A stretch of DNA of 64,000 nt from the NCBI GenBank assembly GCA_949752735.1, contig OX457037.1, positions 13,930,432 to 13,994,431 on the forward strand, read 5' to 3'. Positions 20,747 to 31,844 of this stretch are shown here, piece by piece (the first letter of the stretch is position 1; the number at the start of each line of letters is the position of its first letter). The translations under genes were made by a program, and so were the position numbers. The notes beneath the pieces were generated by a model. The model was not told where the DNA came from. It was given only the letters and a program-made list of their open reading frames with translations, and ran no database searches. The stretch is from Lumbricus terrestris (lineage: Eukaryota; Annelida; Clitellata; Crassiclitellata; Lumbricidae).

Positions 20747-22087
20747 CAGGGTGGATAAAAATCGTGATTTTTGTAATAAAAATAAAAAATCGGATTTTAA
20801 AAAATTTAAATCGGATATTTTTGTTTTAAATCGGACTTTTTGGATTTATATCGGATTTCTTTCTTATAGTTCGTATTTTGTATGTAGTGCCTTTTTGGGT
20901 ATCAAGTCACATGCTTCATTAGGTAACAGTTATTACCTTTAATTCTACAGCTACACAATACAGGGTGGATAAAAATCATGATTTTTTAACAAAAAATAAA
21001 AATCCGATTTAAAAAATTTAAATCCGATTTCTTTCTACTAGTTCTAAGTTTGGATTTACTGCCTCCATGTGGGTATCAAGCCACTATACATTATTGTAAC
21101 TGATATTTGGTATTCGTTAACAATTATTACCTTCTTTAGTTTTGCAGTTATACAATACAAATTAACACCTTTGAAGTGGTATATATGACTTATGACTTAT
21201 GGCTTTGACGATGCTTTCGCACGTGACAGCCGCCCAGCTATGGAAAATCTCCACTTCTCTCTTTCTTGGGCTTTGTGTGTAGCCTCTTGTATGGACCAAC
21301 CCATATCCAGACAGTCCTCTCGTATCATGTCGAACCATCTCTTCTTTGGTCTTCCCTTTTTCCTTTTTCCATGCACGTATCCGTTGACAGCAATCTTTGG
21401 ATATCTCTCGTCCCGCATTCTGGTTACATGGCCAAAGTAGCGTAGCCGTTTGCTCTGAATTATGTGTATTATGTCATACAGAATATTCAGTCTGCTGTAG
21501 GCCTATATCTCTGTATTCCTTATTCTATCCCTTCTCGTGACACCTTAGACTATATTTCTTAGGCACGCCATTTAAAACACCCTCAGCCGCTGCTTCTGTG
21601 CTTCCCTCAGTGTCCAAGTCTCCCAGTTGTACAGCAATGCACTCGGCACCAATGTCTCGTACATCTGAACTTTTGTGGCTTTTCCTATTTCCTTCGAGCT
21701 CCAAACTTTACCAAGCACCTGTAGTGCCAGATCCAAGCAGTAATCCAACATCATGAATGATCGGGACTCTAACCCGAGTGTTGCAAGTAGAGCTTTCCAT
21801 ATTTCAGTTTCATGATCAGTTGGTGTGAAAGGCGACTGATCAGGTCTTTCCCTCCTCCCTGGTTCAGATTTAGCCAGGACCAGGTCCTGTTGCCCAGGGG
21901 AGATGACGAGGACGTACTGAACCATACCCACTAAGTGAAAGGAAACAAACCTGCAAGTTGTGTGGCACAAAAGCATTGATTGAAATTTATTTTCACTATT
22001 CGATTTAAATCATGATTTTTATTACCGATTTAAATCGTGATTTAAATCAATGATTTAAATCAACCGATTTAAATCATCTCCACCCTG
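20747..22087. mobile_element. hAT-type element carrying a LINE 3' segment
   Basis: The ends CAGGGTGGATAAAAATC (left) and gatttaaatcatctccaccctg (right) are flanked by a perfect 8-bp duplication CTTTAGGA (20739-20746, 22088-22095), as for hAT. The left terminus occurs twice, at 20747 and 20963, so the first 216 bp were duplicated in tandem. AT-rich subterminal repeats of cgatttaaatc flank a central LINE-derived block (21197-21976). There is no hAT transposase. Confidence 0.83.
21197..21976 (-). pseudogene. LINE reverse-transcriptase C-terminal fragment
   Basis: The minus strand encodes, across stops and shifts, the familiar tail of non-LTR reverse transcriptases: KVWSSKEIGKATKVQMYETL, then TLREAQKQRL, RLRYFGHVTRM, KRKKGRPKKRWFDMIREDCL and QEREKWR. 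The conserved catalytic part is absent. It is enclosed by the hAT ends at 20747 and 22087, so the segment was captured by, or inserted into, that element. Confidence 0.8.
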
Positions 22088-22189
22088 CTTTAGGATATGC
22101 TTTGGGGGCGCTGAGTGTCTGATAAATACGAAGACCATGACCACGAGGATGTTCGTTCCCTCACGCGTATACGAACAAGCTCGCACTGT

Positions 22190-22335
22190 GCCACGGGGGG
22201 GGGGTAGTTATCCGGGGGTAATTGGAACGGGGGTAATTGTCCGGGGGTAATTGTCCTGGGGGTAATTGTCCAGAGGGTAATTGTCGGGGGGTAATTGTCC
22301 GGGGGTAATTGTCCAGGGGGTAATTGTCCTGTCAC
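22190..22335. repeat. Minisatellite of gggggtaattgtcc units
   Basis: About ten units of roughly 14 bp (ggggtaattgtccg and variants) follow a run of nine to ten G. It is the reverse complement of the array at 14875-15000. Confidence 0.88.
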
Positions 22336-22339
22336 CATT

Positions 22340-23515
22340 TTAGACAACCAGGTGCATATGATCACATGAATGACAAGGGTTAGGCCTACCTATATTGTTT
22401 CGAGACCAATGTTTACAGATTTCATTTTTAAGGGAAGAAATATCACAGAATCTTGATTTTCTGCAAGTCATTTAAACGAGAAGTGAGCATGAGAGCTTGA
22501 AAGCATCGACTGGCAGTTCTATAGGCCTATTTAACAAGCAGATCAGGAAGTGAATCACTGCTGAGAGTATTAAACTTTGCTATTTCACAGAATGTTGTGA
22601 GTGAATATCTGTTTTCCTATGCCTATTTTGAGTCAATTATGACCCTATGATTATTTTGTTCTATTCAACTTAATTTTGTGTGTGAAATATCACATGGCCA
22701 TTATTTTCATGTGTGGCTTGAATATGAATGTATGTGGAAACTTTGGGTTCATTGAGCTAACGCTAAAATTCATTTGATCCTGAAATATCTTATACACAAT
22801 TTATTCGGTACCCAAAAAGAACAAAATTAGCAAATATGCTCGTTAAATTTCGGAATTTTTTTTTGAAATCACATTAATATATATATATGTATTAGGCTAG
22901 TAAGTTGTTGGGAGTATGTGTATAGAAAACATGAAGCGAAATCATTCGAAAAGTTTAAAGTTTATTTGCACTATTTACATGTCAAATGGAACGGTACCCA
23001 TTGTACAGATATCAAAAAATCAAACGGAAAAAGAAAACGCGCTTATGCTAATACAATCTTCCACCAGTGGCGTAGCTACCATGTGTGCAATGTGTGCAAA
23101 GCACACGGGCCCACGACCTCCAGGGGCCCACACAGATTGTTGAATTATTTATGTGTCATAATTTGTAATACACGTTATTTTGTGACATATGTAGCTTTTG
23201 CGAACACACTTGTACTATAGGCTACTTCGTTACTTTACTGACTCCTGTCAACTGCCATGTTGTTGGCAGAAAAACTATAGGCCTGCTGAGTCTGAACTCC
23301 CTTTAAATTATGCTTTCGTCTCGAGTCAAGACTGCCAAATTGCGTAATGACATTATGATGTACGAACGATAATAGAGAATAGGTATACAATACATTTATA
23401 AATTGAGAACATGAAACGAATATACCGACATAAAATTTTCATTTTGCCGAGTCGCTTTCCTAAGCAAAGGGTAAGAGCTTGCCTATGCTATATAGGATAT
23501 GGTTCCATGACAAAA
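22340..23515. other. Non-coding intron stretch with one MITE end
   Basis: I find no supported exon here. At 23067-23115 the motif ccagtggcgtagctaccatg followed by gggcccacgacctcc looks like a CAGTGGCGTAGC-type MITE or SINE terminus without a visible partner. Confidence 0.4.
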
Positions 23516-23612
23516 TGTCGCACGGCAAAATGTCGCCGACAAAATGTCCCGGACAAAATGTCGCCGAGACAAAATGTCGCAAGACAAAATGTCGCCGACA
23601 AAATGGCGCAAT
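23516..23612. repeat. Short array of gacaaaatgtcgcc
   Basis: Six to seven units of 13-17 bp (caaaatgtcgcacgg, gacaaaatgtcccg, gacaaaatgtcgcc) lie in a row, with variable spacers of a few bases. This is too short and too uniform to be a CRISPR array, and the context is eukaryotic. Confidence 0.8.
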
Positions 23613-23937
23613 CGTAAATTAGTAAAACACATTTTTCTTGCACAAATCGACCATTTAATAAATCAATCGAATGCACAAATTATTAGTAGTGTCAACACAC
23701 ACATAAAACAAAAAAAATCCGTGGGTAATGTCCGCAAAAAAAATTAAATTGTGAGAACTAACTCTCATTACATGAAGTTACTAAGGCGCAAATCACGTCG
23801 AAACACAACTAGGCCTGTCACTTAGTACAATACCGTACTCTGTAATTTCCTATTGTTTTTACTAATATTTCTTGCATGATTGACAACAACACTGCTTTTT
23901 GGTTTCACTTGTTTCTAATTCGTTCATTTGAGCTTAG

Positions 23938-24021
23938 TGGGCAGTGGCGACAATGTTGCCACTACAAGTTTCGGCTTCATGGGCAGTGGCGACAATGTTG
24001 CCACTACAAGTTTCGGCTTCA
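23938..24021. repeat. Perfect 42-bp tandem duplication containing a hairpin
   Basis: The unit gggcagtggcgacaatgttgccactacaagtttcggcttcat occurs twice back to back; each contains the stem agtggc...gccact. Nearby, 24176-24270 has AT and CCCCC rich words (attaccccc) reminiscent of the 14875 minisatellite family. The rest of 24040-25050 shows no gene. Confidence 0.7.
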
Positions 24022-25062
24022 TGGGTATAGGACACAATATTGCCTTTTTTTAAAGTCAACTTTTCCACATGACGAATATATTCCCTCTATATGGTTAGTT
24101 AGCAGGCATATAATGTGTAATTATTATTGTTGAAACTGTTCAGGGTCATTATGCCCTTTAAAGGGTTAATCCTGGTTCGCTACCTCCTCGTACCGGTGTA
24201 AAGGTTTCAAATTACCCCCTCCTAAACATTACCCCCCGGTAACTTGAAACCGGTTTGAGATTACCCCCCAGAAACTAGATTTGCATCAATCATCGCATTT
24301 ATTGCACTAAAAAAATCAGAAAAATCATCCCGCTTCTTGTTTTGGTCTGAAGATTTTAATCCGTCATCCCACTTCGTGGTTTGCGATCAATATTTTGGTC
24401 CGAAAAAATAATAGCCTCGAAGCCATTTTCTCCATGTAAACTTCAGCGGCGAATAGTATTTCAGTTACAGATGAAAATATTTATAACAGGGACACTTCTA
24501 TTATACCATCTAAAATGGGTATACGGCTATCTGACAGTGCAGGTATGAATGAATGAAAGACGGAATGGAAGGACCACTCCCAACAATATATATAATATAC
24601 ACTGTACATGCACTTTCATGCAGACATGTAGGCTATGTATGCTTGCAGGTATGTAAGCATTATGTCTGCGCTCTACATGAATTAATGTATGTAGGCTATA
24701 ATATTGTAGGCATACATGCTTACATGTATCTGCATCGTATCACATCTAGAATTTAGGCTATAAGGCGTCTCTCATACCACTCACTTTTCAAAGACGCTCT
24801 CAGCCTCGATGAAAAAGGAGGGTATTAAGCAACGAAGTGGCCTAATGAGGTTTAGACCCGACAAAATTTTACTATGGATTGTGAAGGGCGTATATATATT
24901 ATCCTTACGGAAGGGCTCACGATGGATAAGACATTAAGACACGGTGTTGGGCCATAGCAGTCCTTGCCTTGAGATCAAGGACTTTATATTTGTGACCACA
25001 TAATTGGTCTGCGTGTCCGCAGGTATGCAAACATATTATGCAGGCCTATGCTTACGAATATG

Positions 25063-25534
25063 CAGGGCTGTACTGGCAAATTTTGAGGTGAGTATACGCT
25101 GATCTCGGAAAAAATTTCCGATTTTGCCGCCTGAAAAATCTGACGACTTTTCCAGGAAAAAGATACCAAATCATCCGCCAAAAAAGTTGATGACCTTTTT
25201 TTTTTAGTCATCCGGCCAAATTTTCAGGAAAAAGATACCAAATCATATCCGCCAAAAAAGTTGATGACCTTTTTTTAGTCATCCGGCCAAATTTCAGGAA
25301 AAAGATACCAAATCATCCGCCCAAAAAGTTGATGAACTTTTTTTTTTTAGTCATCCGGCAAAAAAGCCATCTTAAACAGCCGTATGCGCCTGATTTACTA
25401 GCGTAGGCCTATACCGTATACCCTGCTTTTTTCCTGCGTATACCCTACTTTTCGGGAGGTGAGTATACGATGCCGTTTTTCCCCGGAGGTGAGTATACGC
25501 TGTATACCCGCGTATACCCTTGATTACAGCCCTG
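25063..25534. mobile_element. hAT-type MITE with 65-bp minisatellite core
   Basis: The ends CAGGGCTGTACTGG and (right, reverse complement) CAGGGCTGTAATCA are flanked by a perfect 8-bp duplication CGAATATG (25055-25062, 25535-25542). The body contains three and a half copies of the module aaaaagttgatgacctttttt...tagtcatccggccaaattt. The outer arms carry gaggtgagtatacg words. There is no coding capacity. Confidence 0.85.
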
Positions 25535-26130
25535 CGAATATGCATGATGCACACGCACGTGTGTTCACAATGTCATGTATGTAGCGTGTTCAATGACTGT
25601 TCATTAATGTTTTGTAGGCCAACTCTATTACAATTTATTTTCTTCCATAGCTTACCTGCAGGATGGTCTTCTTCTGAAAGAGAACTGCTTTTTCGCGATC
25701 AACCACCGAGAAATAGTTCACGAATGATGTTCAATCTCGCAAATCTGTCTTATATGCGACCATGATAACTGCATCTTCAAGATCTTGCTCTTTGATACTC
25801 AGATTGCGAGTCAAATCAGGTGCTCATCGCACTTTTTCTAGTAATTAATTTACAGTCATTCTAGGGTCTTTCTCAAGTACAACTCAATCGAACTATATAT
25901 TGACCCATATCATCGTCTATGAAGACATTGAAGAGCCTGAGTGACAAATCACATACATTGACAACATAGATGAATTAATCATAAACTTACACATCAAAAT
26001 GAGAGTGAGACAGAAGTTATCGTCTATTATAATAAGTATGAAGTAGGCTTAACCTATAGATACGGTATGCAGCTAGTGTCATCTTTATCAAGGAATCTAA
26101 ACGTGATTTTTAGTTGCAGTCCATGCAAAC

Positions 26131-26289
26131 CACGAAACATTGTGAAATCTTGCATCAGATTCTGTTTATCTCCGTCCTTCTCCTCTCTCTCGGTTTGTTT
26201 ATCAGTCAGAACGACTGATAAACAAACGGGGAGAGAGGAGAAGGACGGAGATAATCAGAATCTGATGCAAGATTGCACAATGTTTCGTG
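26131..26289. repeat. Near-perfect 159-bp hairpin, 77-bp arms, 5-bp loop
   Basis: The left arm starts cacgaaacattgtgaaatct and the right arm is its reverse complement with only four mismatches in 77 positions; the loop is agaac. It could fold, in RNA, into a long precursor-like stem, or be a young inverted duplication. No target duplication or transposon terminus is visible. The surrounding 25550-26130 and 26290-26970 show no supported gene. Confidence 0.9.
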
Positions 26290-26976
26290 AGGCGATCTAC
26301 CGTCTACGTGCCGACTAACTATAAGCTTATAGACAATCATATTAATGCTAAACCTCCTAGATTCGTTCTCGTAGTCGGCCCAACATGTCTACACGAATAC
26401 TATACGATACACTACGCTTTACAACTTCTCAGGTACAGTACGATGCATACAAACATTGTAAGCTTTCCCCGTACACAAACAAATACATGCAAATATCTAT
26501 GCACACATAATATATTTGTAGACATTATCTGCAAGCAGAGCTTAAAGTGTGGCTGGATTGCCTTGGACGGCGTCCATGCACTTATTTTAACATTTTGAAC
26601 GCCGTCCTGCCACTTATTTCGCCAGCAAATACTGAAAAGTTAAGGAGCGTCCAGGCACTTCCTTTTTTACACATTAAGCGCTGTCAACAAGTAGGGTCTA
26701 TACTTGTGCATATATATTGGCCTATATAAATTCTGCAATAAGCTTAGTGCGTTATGAGGCGCATTCACATATGCACATAAACATACATAGGACCTATATG
26801 CATAAATACAGACTTGCAAACTTATACACATGCAAATAAACATACACGCATCATGATGAAAATTGCGAATCCGTTTATTTTCATACAGAAGGCGTTGTCA
26901 TGAAAAGACCAGTTAGGCAAATAACTCGTGTACTTCGCCTTTTTTTACTAACTCGTTGTGTCTTGATCAAATAATC

Positions 26977-27688
26977 GGTTTACTGTCAGCACCGCCCACA
27001 CAACACCGCGCACACAATACCGCGCACACAATACCGCGTTTTTCAATACCGCGCAAGATCGATACCGCGCACGATCGTTAGCGCCTTTGTTTGCGAATTT
27101 GATAAATCCAGCTTCTTTTTCCCACATAGAAATACCTTCATCCAGCTTCTATTTCCGACATAGAAATATCTTCATCCAGCTTATATTTATCGCTCGCTAT
27201 TTTCATCAATCCAGCTTCTATTTCTGACATAGAAATACCTTCATCCAGCTTCTATTTCCGACATAGAAATATCTTCATCCAGCTGATATTTGTCGCTCGT
27301 TATTTTCGTCAGTCCAGCTTCTATTTCTCACATAGAAATACCTTCATGCAGCTCCAATTTCTATGTAGGCCTATTAGAAGCTGGATAAAGGTATTTTTAT
27401 ATATGAAATAGAAGCCGGGTTGACGAAAATAACGAGCGAGAAATGGAAGCTGGATAAAGGTATTTTTATATATGAAATAGAAGCTGGATTGACGAAAATA
27501 ACGAGCGAGAAGTGGAAGCCGGATGAAGGTATTTATAGGTATGAAATAGAAGCTGGATTGAAGAAATTCGCAAACAAACGCGCTAACGATCGTGCGCGGT
27601 ATCGATCGTGCGCGGTATTGAAGCTGCGCGGTAGGGAAAAACGCGGTATTGTGTGCGCGGTATTGTGTGCGCGGTGTTGACCGGATAC
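26977..27688. mobile_element. Mutator-like foldback element
   Basis: A 9-bp direct repeat CAAATAATC (26968-26976, 27689-27697) flanks a 712-bp element. Its long inverted arms are built from caccgcgcacacaataccgc, then cgcacgatcgttagcgc and tttgcgaattt, followed by tandem units atagaaataccttcatccagcttct in opposite orientations. A 9-bp duplication with long terminal inverted repeats is typical of Mutator-like elements. No transposase is present. Confidence 0.68.
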
Positions 27689-28364
27689 CAAATAATCATA
27701 ATGGCTAGTAATTTAAAACCTCACAGACCAACCTAACCTTAAAACAGACAGATCTGATATTGAACTATGCAGCCAAAGGTTTGTAGGTGTAGTGTCCGAC
27801 TGTCCGGATAGACAGACAGATAATACCACTTGATTTCGAGAGGCGTTGAGTCGTTGGGCAATTACCTACCGCTTGTTGTTGTTTTGGCCAAGGAATAATG
27901 TGGACTTTGTGGAGGTTCTAATAATATTGAGGAGGCTTTCGTGCAGGGCTGACGAGAGAAATTCTGGGCCCCTACGAGGAGCAGTAACGGGCCTATAAAC
28001 TATCTTAAAGCTTAATGGGAACAAATTGTGAGAAAGAAATTGAAGTGATAAAAAGATAGGCATGACCTACAATCGTTTATCCATATAATTAACTATGACT
28101 TTATTCAGTTGTTAACTTGAAGTTTAAACTAAGTGTAGCTAATTTTCTCTGCAATAGGTCTATTATATTGAACAGCCATAAATTATAAACTGTTCTATGT
28201 ATTACTAGGTCTACCTAGCCGGGGTCCTAAAAGTGGCCGGGTCCTGGGCATTTGCTCCATGCTCCTCTCGGCGGCCTTGCTTGCGTGTCGGACATTGATT
28301 GCCTGGTTGGTAGCACCATGAGCCGCCTGTCTCCAAATGTATCTTTCATCTGTCGTCCTCAGTA

Positions 28365-28660
28365 GTCGTAATCGTAATCGTAAACTCAACATTTCTACAG
28401 CACCCACAAAATCCAAGTCGCGGGAACCAGCTTATTCACAGGCGCTCAAGAGAAAAAACCTCGATAGGCAGAGGCGAAGATCCGGAGAGTGAAGCGAGGA
28501 GTTAAGCAGACGGCTATGGTGGATGATGTTTAGAATTGACACGGCGAGGGAGGTAGGTGGAAGTGGAAGAATCAAGATAGGATCTGTGAAAAAGCAGTGT
28601 TTTGAGTTTCGAGTGAAAGAGCTGTGCATGGGCAAACAGCAAGAGGTGTAGTCTTAGTCA
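28365..28660 (-). repeat. LINE (L2-like) 3' tail fragment
   Basis: Read on the minus strand, it ends in the tail module with ctgtagaaatgttgagtttacgattacgattacgac. This is the same GAnTT/microsatellite 3' end seen at 57445 and 60710 (ttctaaagcgccactcg). The surrounding 27700-28360 and 28670-30440 contain no supported gene; the latter is AT-rich intronic DNA. Confidence 0.5.
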
Positions 28661-30469
28661 CGTGAGTTCGTAGGATGGGTTCGATGATTGTCGTAGTTTG
28701 TTTAGTGGCGTAGCACGATTTTAGGGACCCCTGTGCAGGACTTCGGTGGTGGGCCTCTTCAATGCTTGAAACCCATCGATTTCAAACAAAAAGACTATGT
28801 AAAAAGTCCTTTGTGTGCCTGTCGCTTAACAGCGACACTTGAATACGTCTATATCTGAGAAGTCTATATCTGAGAAGTCTATATCTGAGAGCGGAGGAGT
28901 ATTTCTAAGCAAATGAATTATGCATTTGTCAAATTAAATTACACAAAACACTGCAAAGTTGTAATGTTCCATAATTCGTGACACCATCATTATATCTAGG
29001 CCAACACATCAGAAAACTACTACTCCCCCAGCAGCGTCTATTCCCTCCACCCCACCATTCGCCCATCTCCCCCGTCTGACTCCACCGGTTCCTACCATTA
29101 TAAAGACATTCTGTTTCTATCCATCCACCTCCTTCCATTCATTCTTCCCTCTCTCTGTTTCCCTATGTAGTTGTAATCAGAGATGACATGAAGGTGTCGT
29201 CAGACAAGCGAGACTCCTTCCTCCCCATGGTTGACAGTTAGCACATATCAACCATCAACGCCACTCACCAACCCACTCGCACACTCACCACCTCTGCATT
29301 GCATTCCAAAAACTCTATCCTAAAGCTTTTCTTGTCATTGACGTCTGTGTGCCTGCAGCTTGAAATCTAATAATAGGCTACGTTTTGTATTTAAATATAT
29401 ATATCCAATACATAAAAAATTAGTGCCTATATATAAATATAATTATGTAGCAAACGAAAATATATTATGTCTGCGGATTTCAACGACTAATATTAATCGA
29501 TTGATCGTTAGAAATTATAATCAATTTATTTCAGATTAATATTATTGTTCGATTAGTATTTTGGTATTTGTAATAATGTCGATCAGCCAGCCATATCTTT
29601 GATATCTTTGATGAACAATGGGAATGTGGTGAACAATGATAAAGTATGACTATGAAAGTTAATGAAGTTATGGTATTACACCAAAATTAATCGACATCAT
29701 CCGAAGTATTTTATGATGATAGTGAATGCGCTGTGAGATATTGCATCTGCTTTTTTTTATCTTCTATTGTTACCACAATGAATATTTTTGGTAAATAGGC
29801 CCCACCAGCGGGATCATTCCCTTCGGGTAGCCTATTGGTTCTGCCACACACAGTATTGGTTGCTCACCAGTCCATACCATCGCTAACGTTAACTCGCAAT
29901 TAATCACTGTGTGTACTATCCTGAAAACAAAAATTGTCTGCTTGTCTTTGGGTTTTTTGGTGGATCAATAAACCAATTGAATTGAAAACATTGATGGTGG
30001 ATGGTCCCAGATTGTAACATCAATAGGCCTAAGATAGGGACGTCTATTGTCACCACAGAATTTCGCCTTGGTTGTTGACTGGGTGGTTATAGAGTGACAA
30101 GGGATGCTGATATCCGATTGAGTTGGGTGAATGGTGAACGCATGTTGGAAACTGGAAGGAGAACGACAAGATTGTGCGCATATATATCCCGGATGTGTGG
30201 AATCTGTGGGTGCTGCTACGACTCTCATGGTCCAATTTTTTGTTCCTCACATTTGCTGTAGCGCCACACACAGAAAAGATAGAAATCCAGACAGACAGAA
30301 ACACAGACACACTGCGGGAATGCGTATATTGAAGGTCTACTAAAGTGGCGGTTGATAATTATGTGTTCGAATACACTCACAGGCCTACACACATATGCTC
30401 TATACTCAGAGGTGCTCCCGTCTACAGTGCGGACATTGCATCGGAGTTTCACGCCGAAACGAACGAGCA

Positions 30470-30560
30470 ATTGCAGGTGCTTGCTCAAGGTCCCTACGCA
30501 GTGGCTTGATTCGAACCAGTAGCCCTCCCCTACACCACGGCGTCCCGCCTATAATGGGTC
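30470..30560 (-). repeat. tRNA-derived SINE head
   Basis: On the minus strand a promoter-like A box (gccgtggtgtaggggagggc) is followed at normal distance by a B box (GGTTCGAATC), then gccactgcgtagggaccttg and gagcaagcacct, typical of tRNA-derived SINEs. The flanking bases do not form acceptor or anticodon stems, so it is not a functional tRNA. Confidence 0.5.
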
Positions 30561-30890
30561 TCTTATAAGCGGACAGCTGCAGCTGGGACAGAGAAACAAA
30601 TCATCATAAATTACATAATAGATAATTTTGATCGCAAATCACACAGAATTATAATATTGATAACAAATTAGACATATAAAAATTATCATCACAAATCATC
30701 AGACTACATTAATTTTGATTAATAAGCCATGTGAATGTCTTTCATAAGAGCAAGCTATTTCAAAAAATTGTCTTTGGCCTTTTTATTTTCCTGCTAATCC
30801 GAACTCTTAGCGATCGAAAACATCCTTATTGTGCATATCTTTCTTTTGCTTCTAGCACTGAAATGCACGATGTTACGCTAACATCCCGGA

Positions 30891-31196
30891 CTATGCTGCA
30901 TTCGGTCTTCCATTGCGGGGCAGTTTCTCTCCCGCATTAGGCATCTTTATGTTGAGCACTTTTTCTGCTGAATTCAGTTCTCCATCGCCGGGCACTTTCT
31001 CTCCTGCATTATGCCTTTCTTTGTTGAGCACCGTCTCTCCTGAATACGGCTTTCTATCGCTGGGCACTTTCTCTCCCGCATTAGGCATTCTTTTGTTGAG
31101 CATCTTCACTCCTGAATTAGGTTTTCCATTGCTGAGCGCCTTTCGGTCACCTGCTAAACATACACATAGAAAAGACAGACTAAAGTACAGACACAC
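30891..31196 (-). CDS. Possible small secreted protein with 12-residue repeats
   Basis: The open frame of 101 codons has a hydrophobic N-terminus (MCLYFSLSFLCVCLAG), then seven consecutive 12-residue repeats such as MLNKRMPNAGEK, VPSDRKPYSGET, VLNKERHNAGEK and VPGDGELNSAEK. Two alternating 36-bp types make up the DNA. No stop interrupts the repeat. A related leader-like segment (cacacagaaaagatagaaat) exists at 30266-30320 without repeats. I do not recognise a family. It could equally be a non-coding minisatellite that happens to be open, and upstream splice sites are ambiguous (tagcag before gtgacc). Confidence 0.25.
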   Translation of the reverse strand: MCLYFSLSFLCVCLAGDRKALSNGKPNSGVKMLNKRMPNAGEKVPSDRKPYSGETVLNKERHNAGEKVPGDGELNSAEKVLNIKMPNAGEKLPRNGRPNAA

Positions 31197-31399
31197 TGCG
31201 GCATACGTGCATTGCAGGCCAACTATAGAAGCTTGTATACTGTATAGGTCTAAGTGTTCGAATATTTAATACAACTAATAGCCTACATAGACTACATAGT
31301 ACATACGTACATGCATACAAGGTTACAGGCCATCCTGTTCTACCCAGGGTTGGAACTGGCACTGCCAGAGTACAGGACGTGTTGGAGCAGTGTTTAATT

Positions 31400-31620
31400 T
31401 AGCCCCCTGCTTTCGTGGGGGGAAAAGTCCGTTATAACTGGACCATTTGGTGGATGGTAGATGGCTGGGTCACCGACGACAACTTCATCGGCCAAATTTT
31501 CTGTCGCTTTGTAGTAATTTTGGTAAGATATGCTAGAAAATATTTTAGAAAATATTTTAGAAAATCTACCATTTTCGCTACTGAAAAAAGTGATGACTTT
31601 TTAGTATTTTTGTCAGCTTT
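31400..31620. repeat. Diverged copy of the AT-rich 65-bp module
   Basis: A G-rich start (ccccctgctttcgtgggggg) is followed by gacgacaacttcatcggcca, aaatctaccattttcgctac and agtgatgactttttagtatt, which match the module of the MITEs at 12516, 14235, 25063, 36626 and 41015. No clear ends. A similar short remnant lies at 33395-33470. Confidence 0.4.
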
Positions 31621-31844
31621 AAAATTATTTACTATCATGTCCATGGATGTAGGTACACAAGGTCCCTCGGTTTTTCTGGGGAGATTGTTATACATTCACT
31701 TTTTCTGGAGGAAATCGTTCGTATTTGCATTGTACATAACGGTACTGCTGTGTTGTCTTGTTTCAAGTCAACATAAGTCAACCGTTATACACAGGCAAAT
31801 AGTACCGCTATTCAACTGTTTATGTACTTGGATTCTATTACGCT

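Noticed and set aside
23516..23612. Regularly spaced gacaaaatgtcgcc repeats as a CRISPR-like array
   Set aside because: Units are 13-17 bp with spacers of a few bases and the context is an animal intron; this is a simple minisatellite.
25520..25765. Plus-strand frame of 81 codons after an acceptor-like ccatag as a host exon
   Set aside because: No partner exon, domain or donor in phase could be identified, and its start overlaps the end of a hAT MITE.
30470..30560. A functional tRNA gene on the minus strand
   Set aside because: A and B boxes are present but the stems and anticodon loop do not form; a tRNA-derived SINE explains it better. The same applies to the B-box-like word at 32945.
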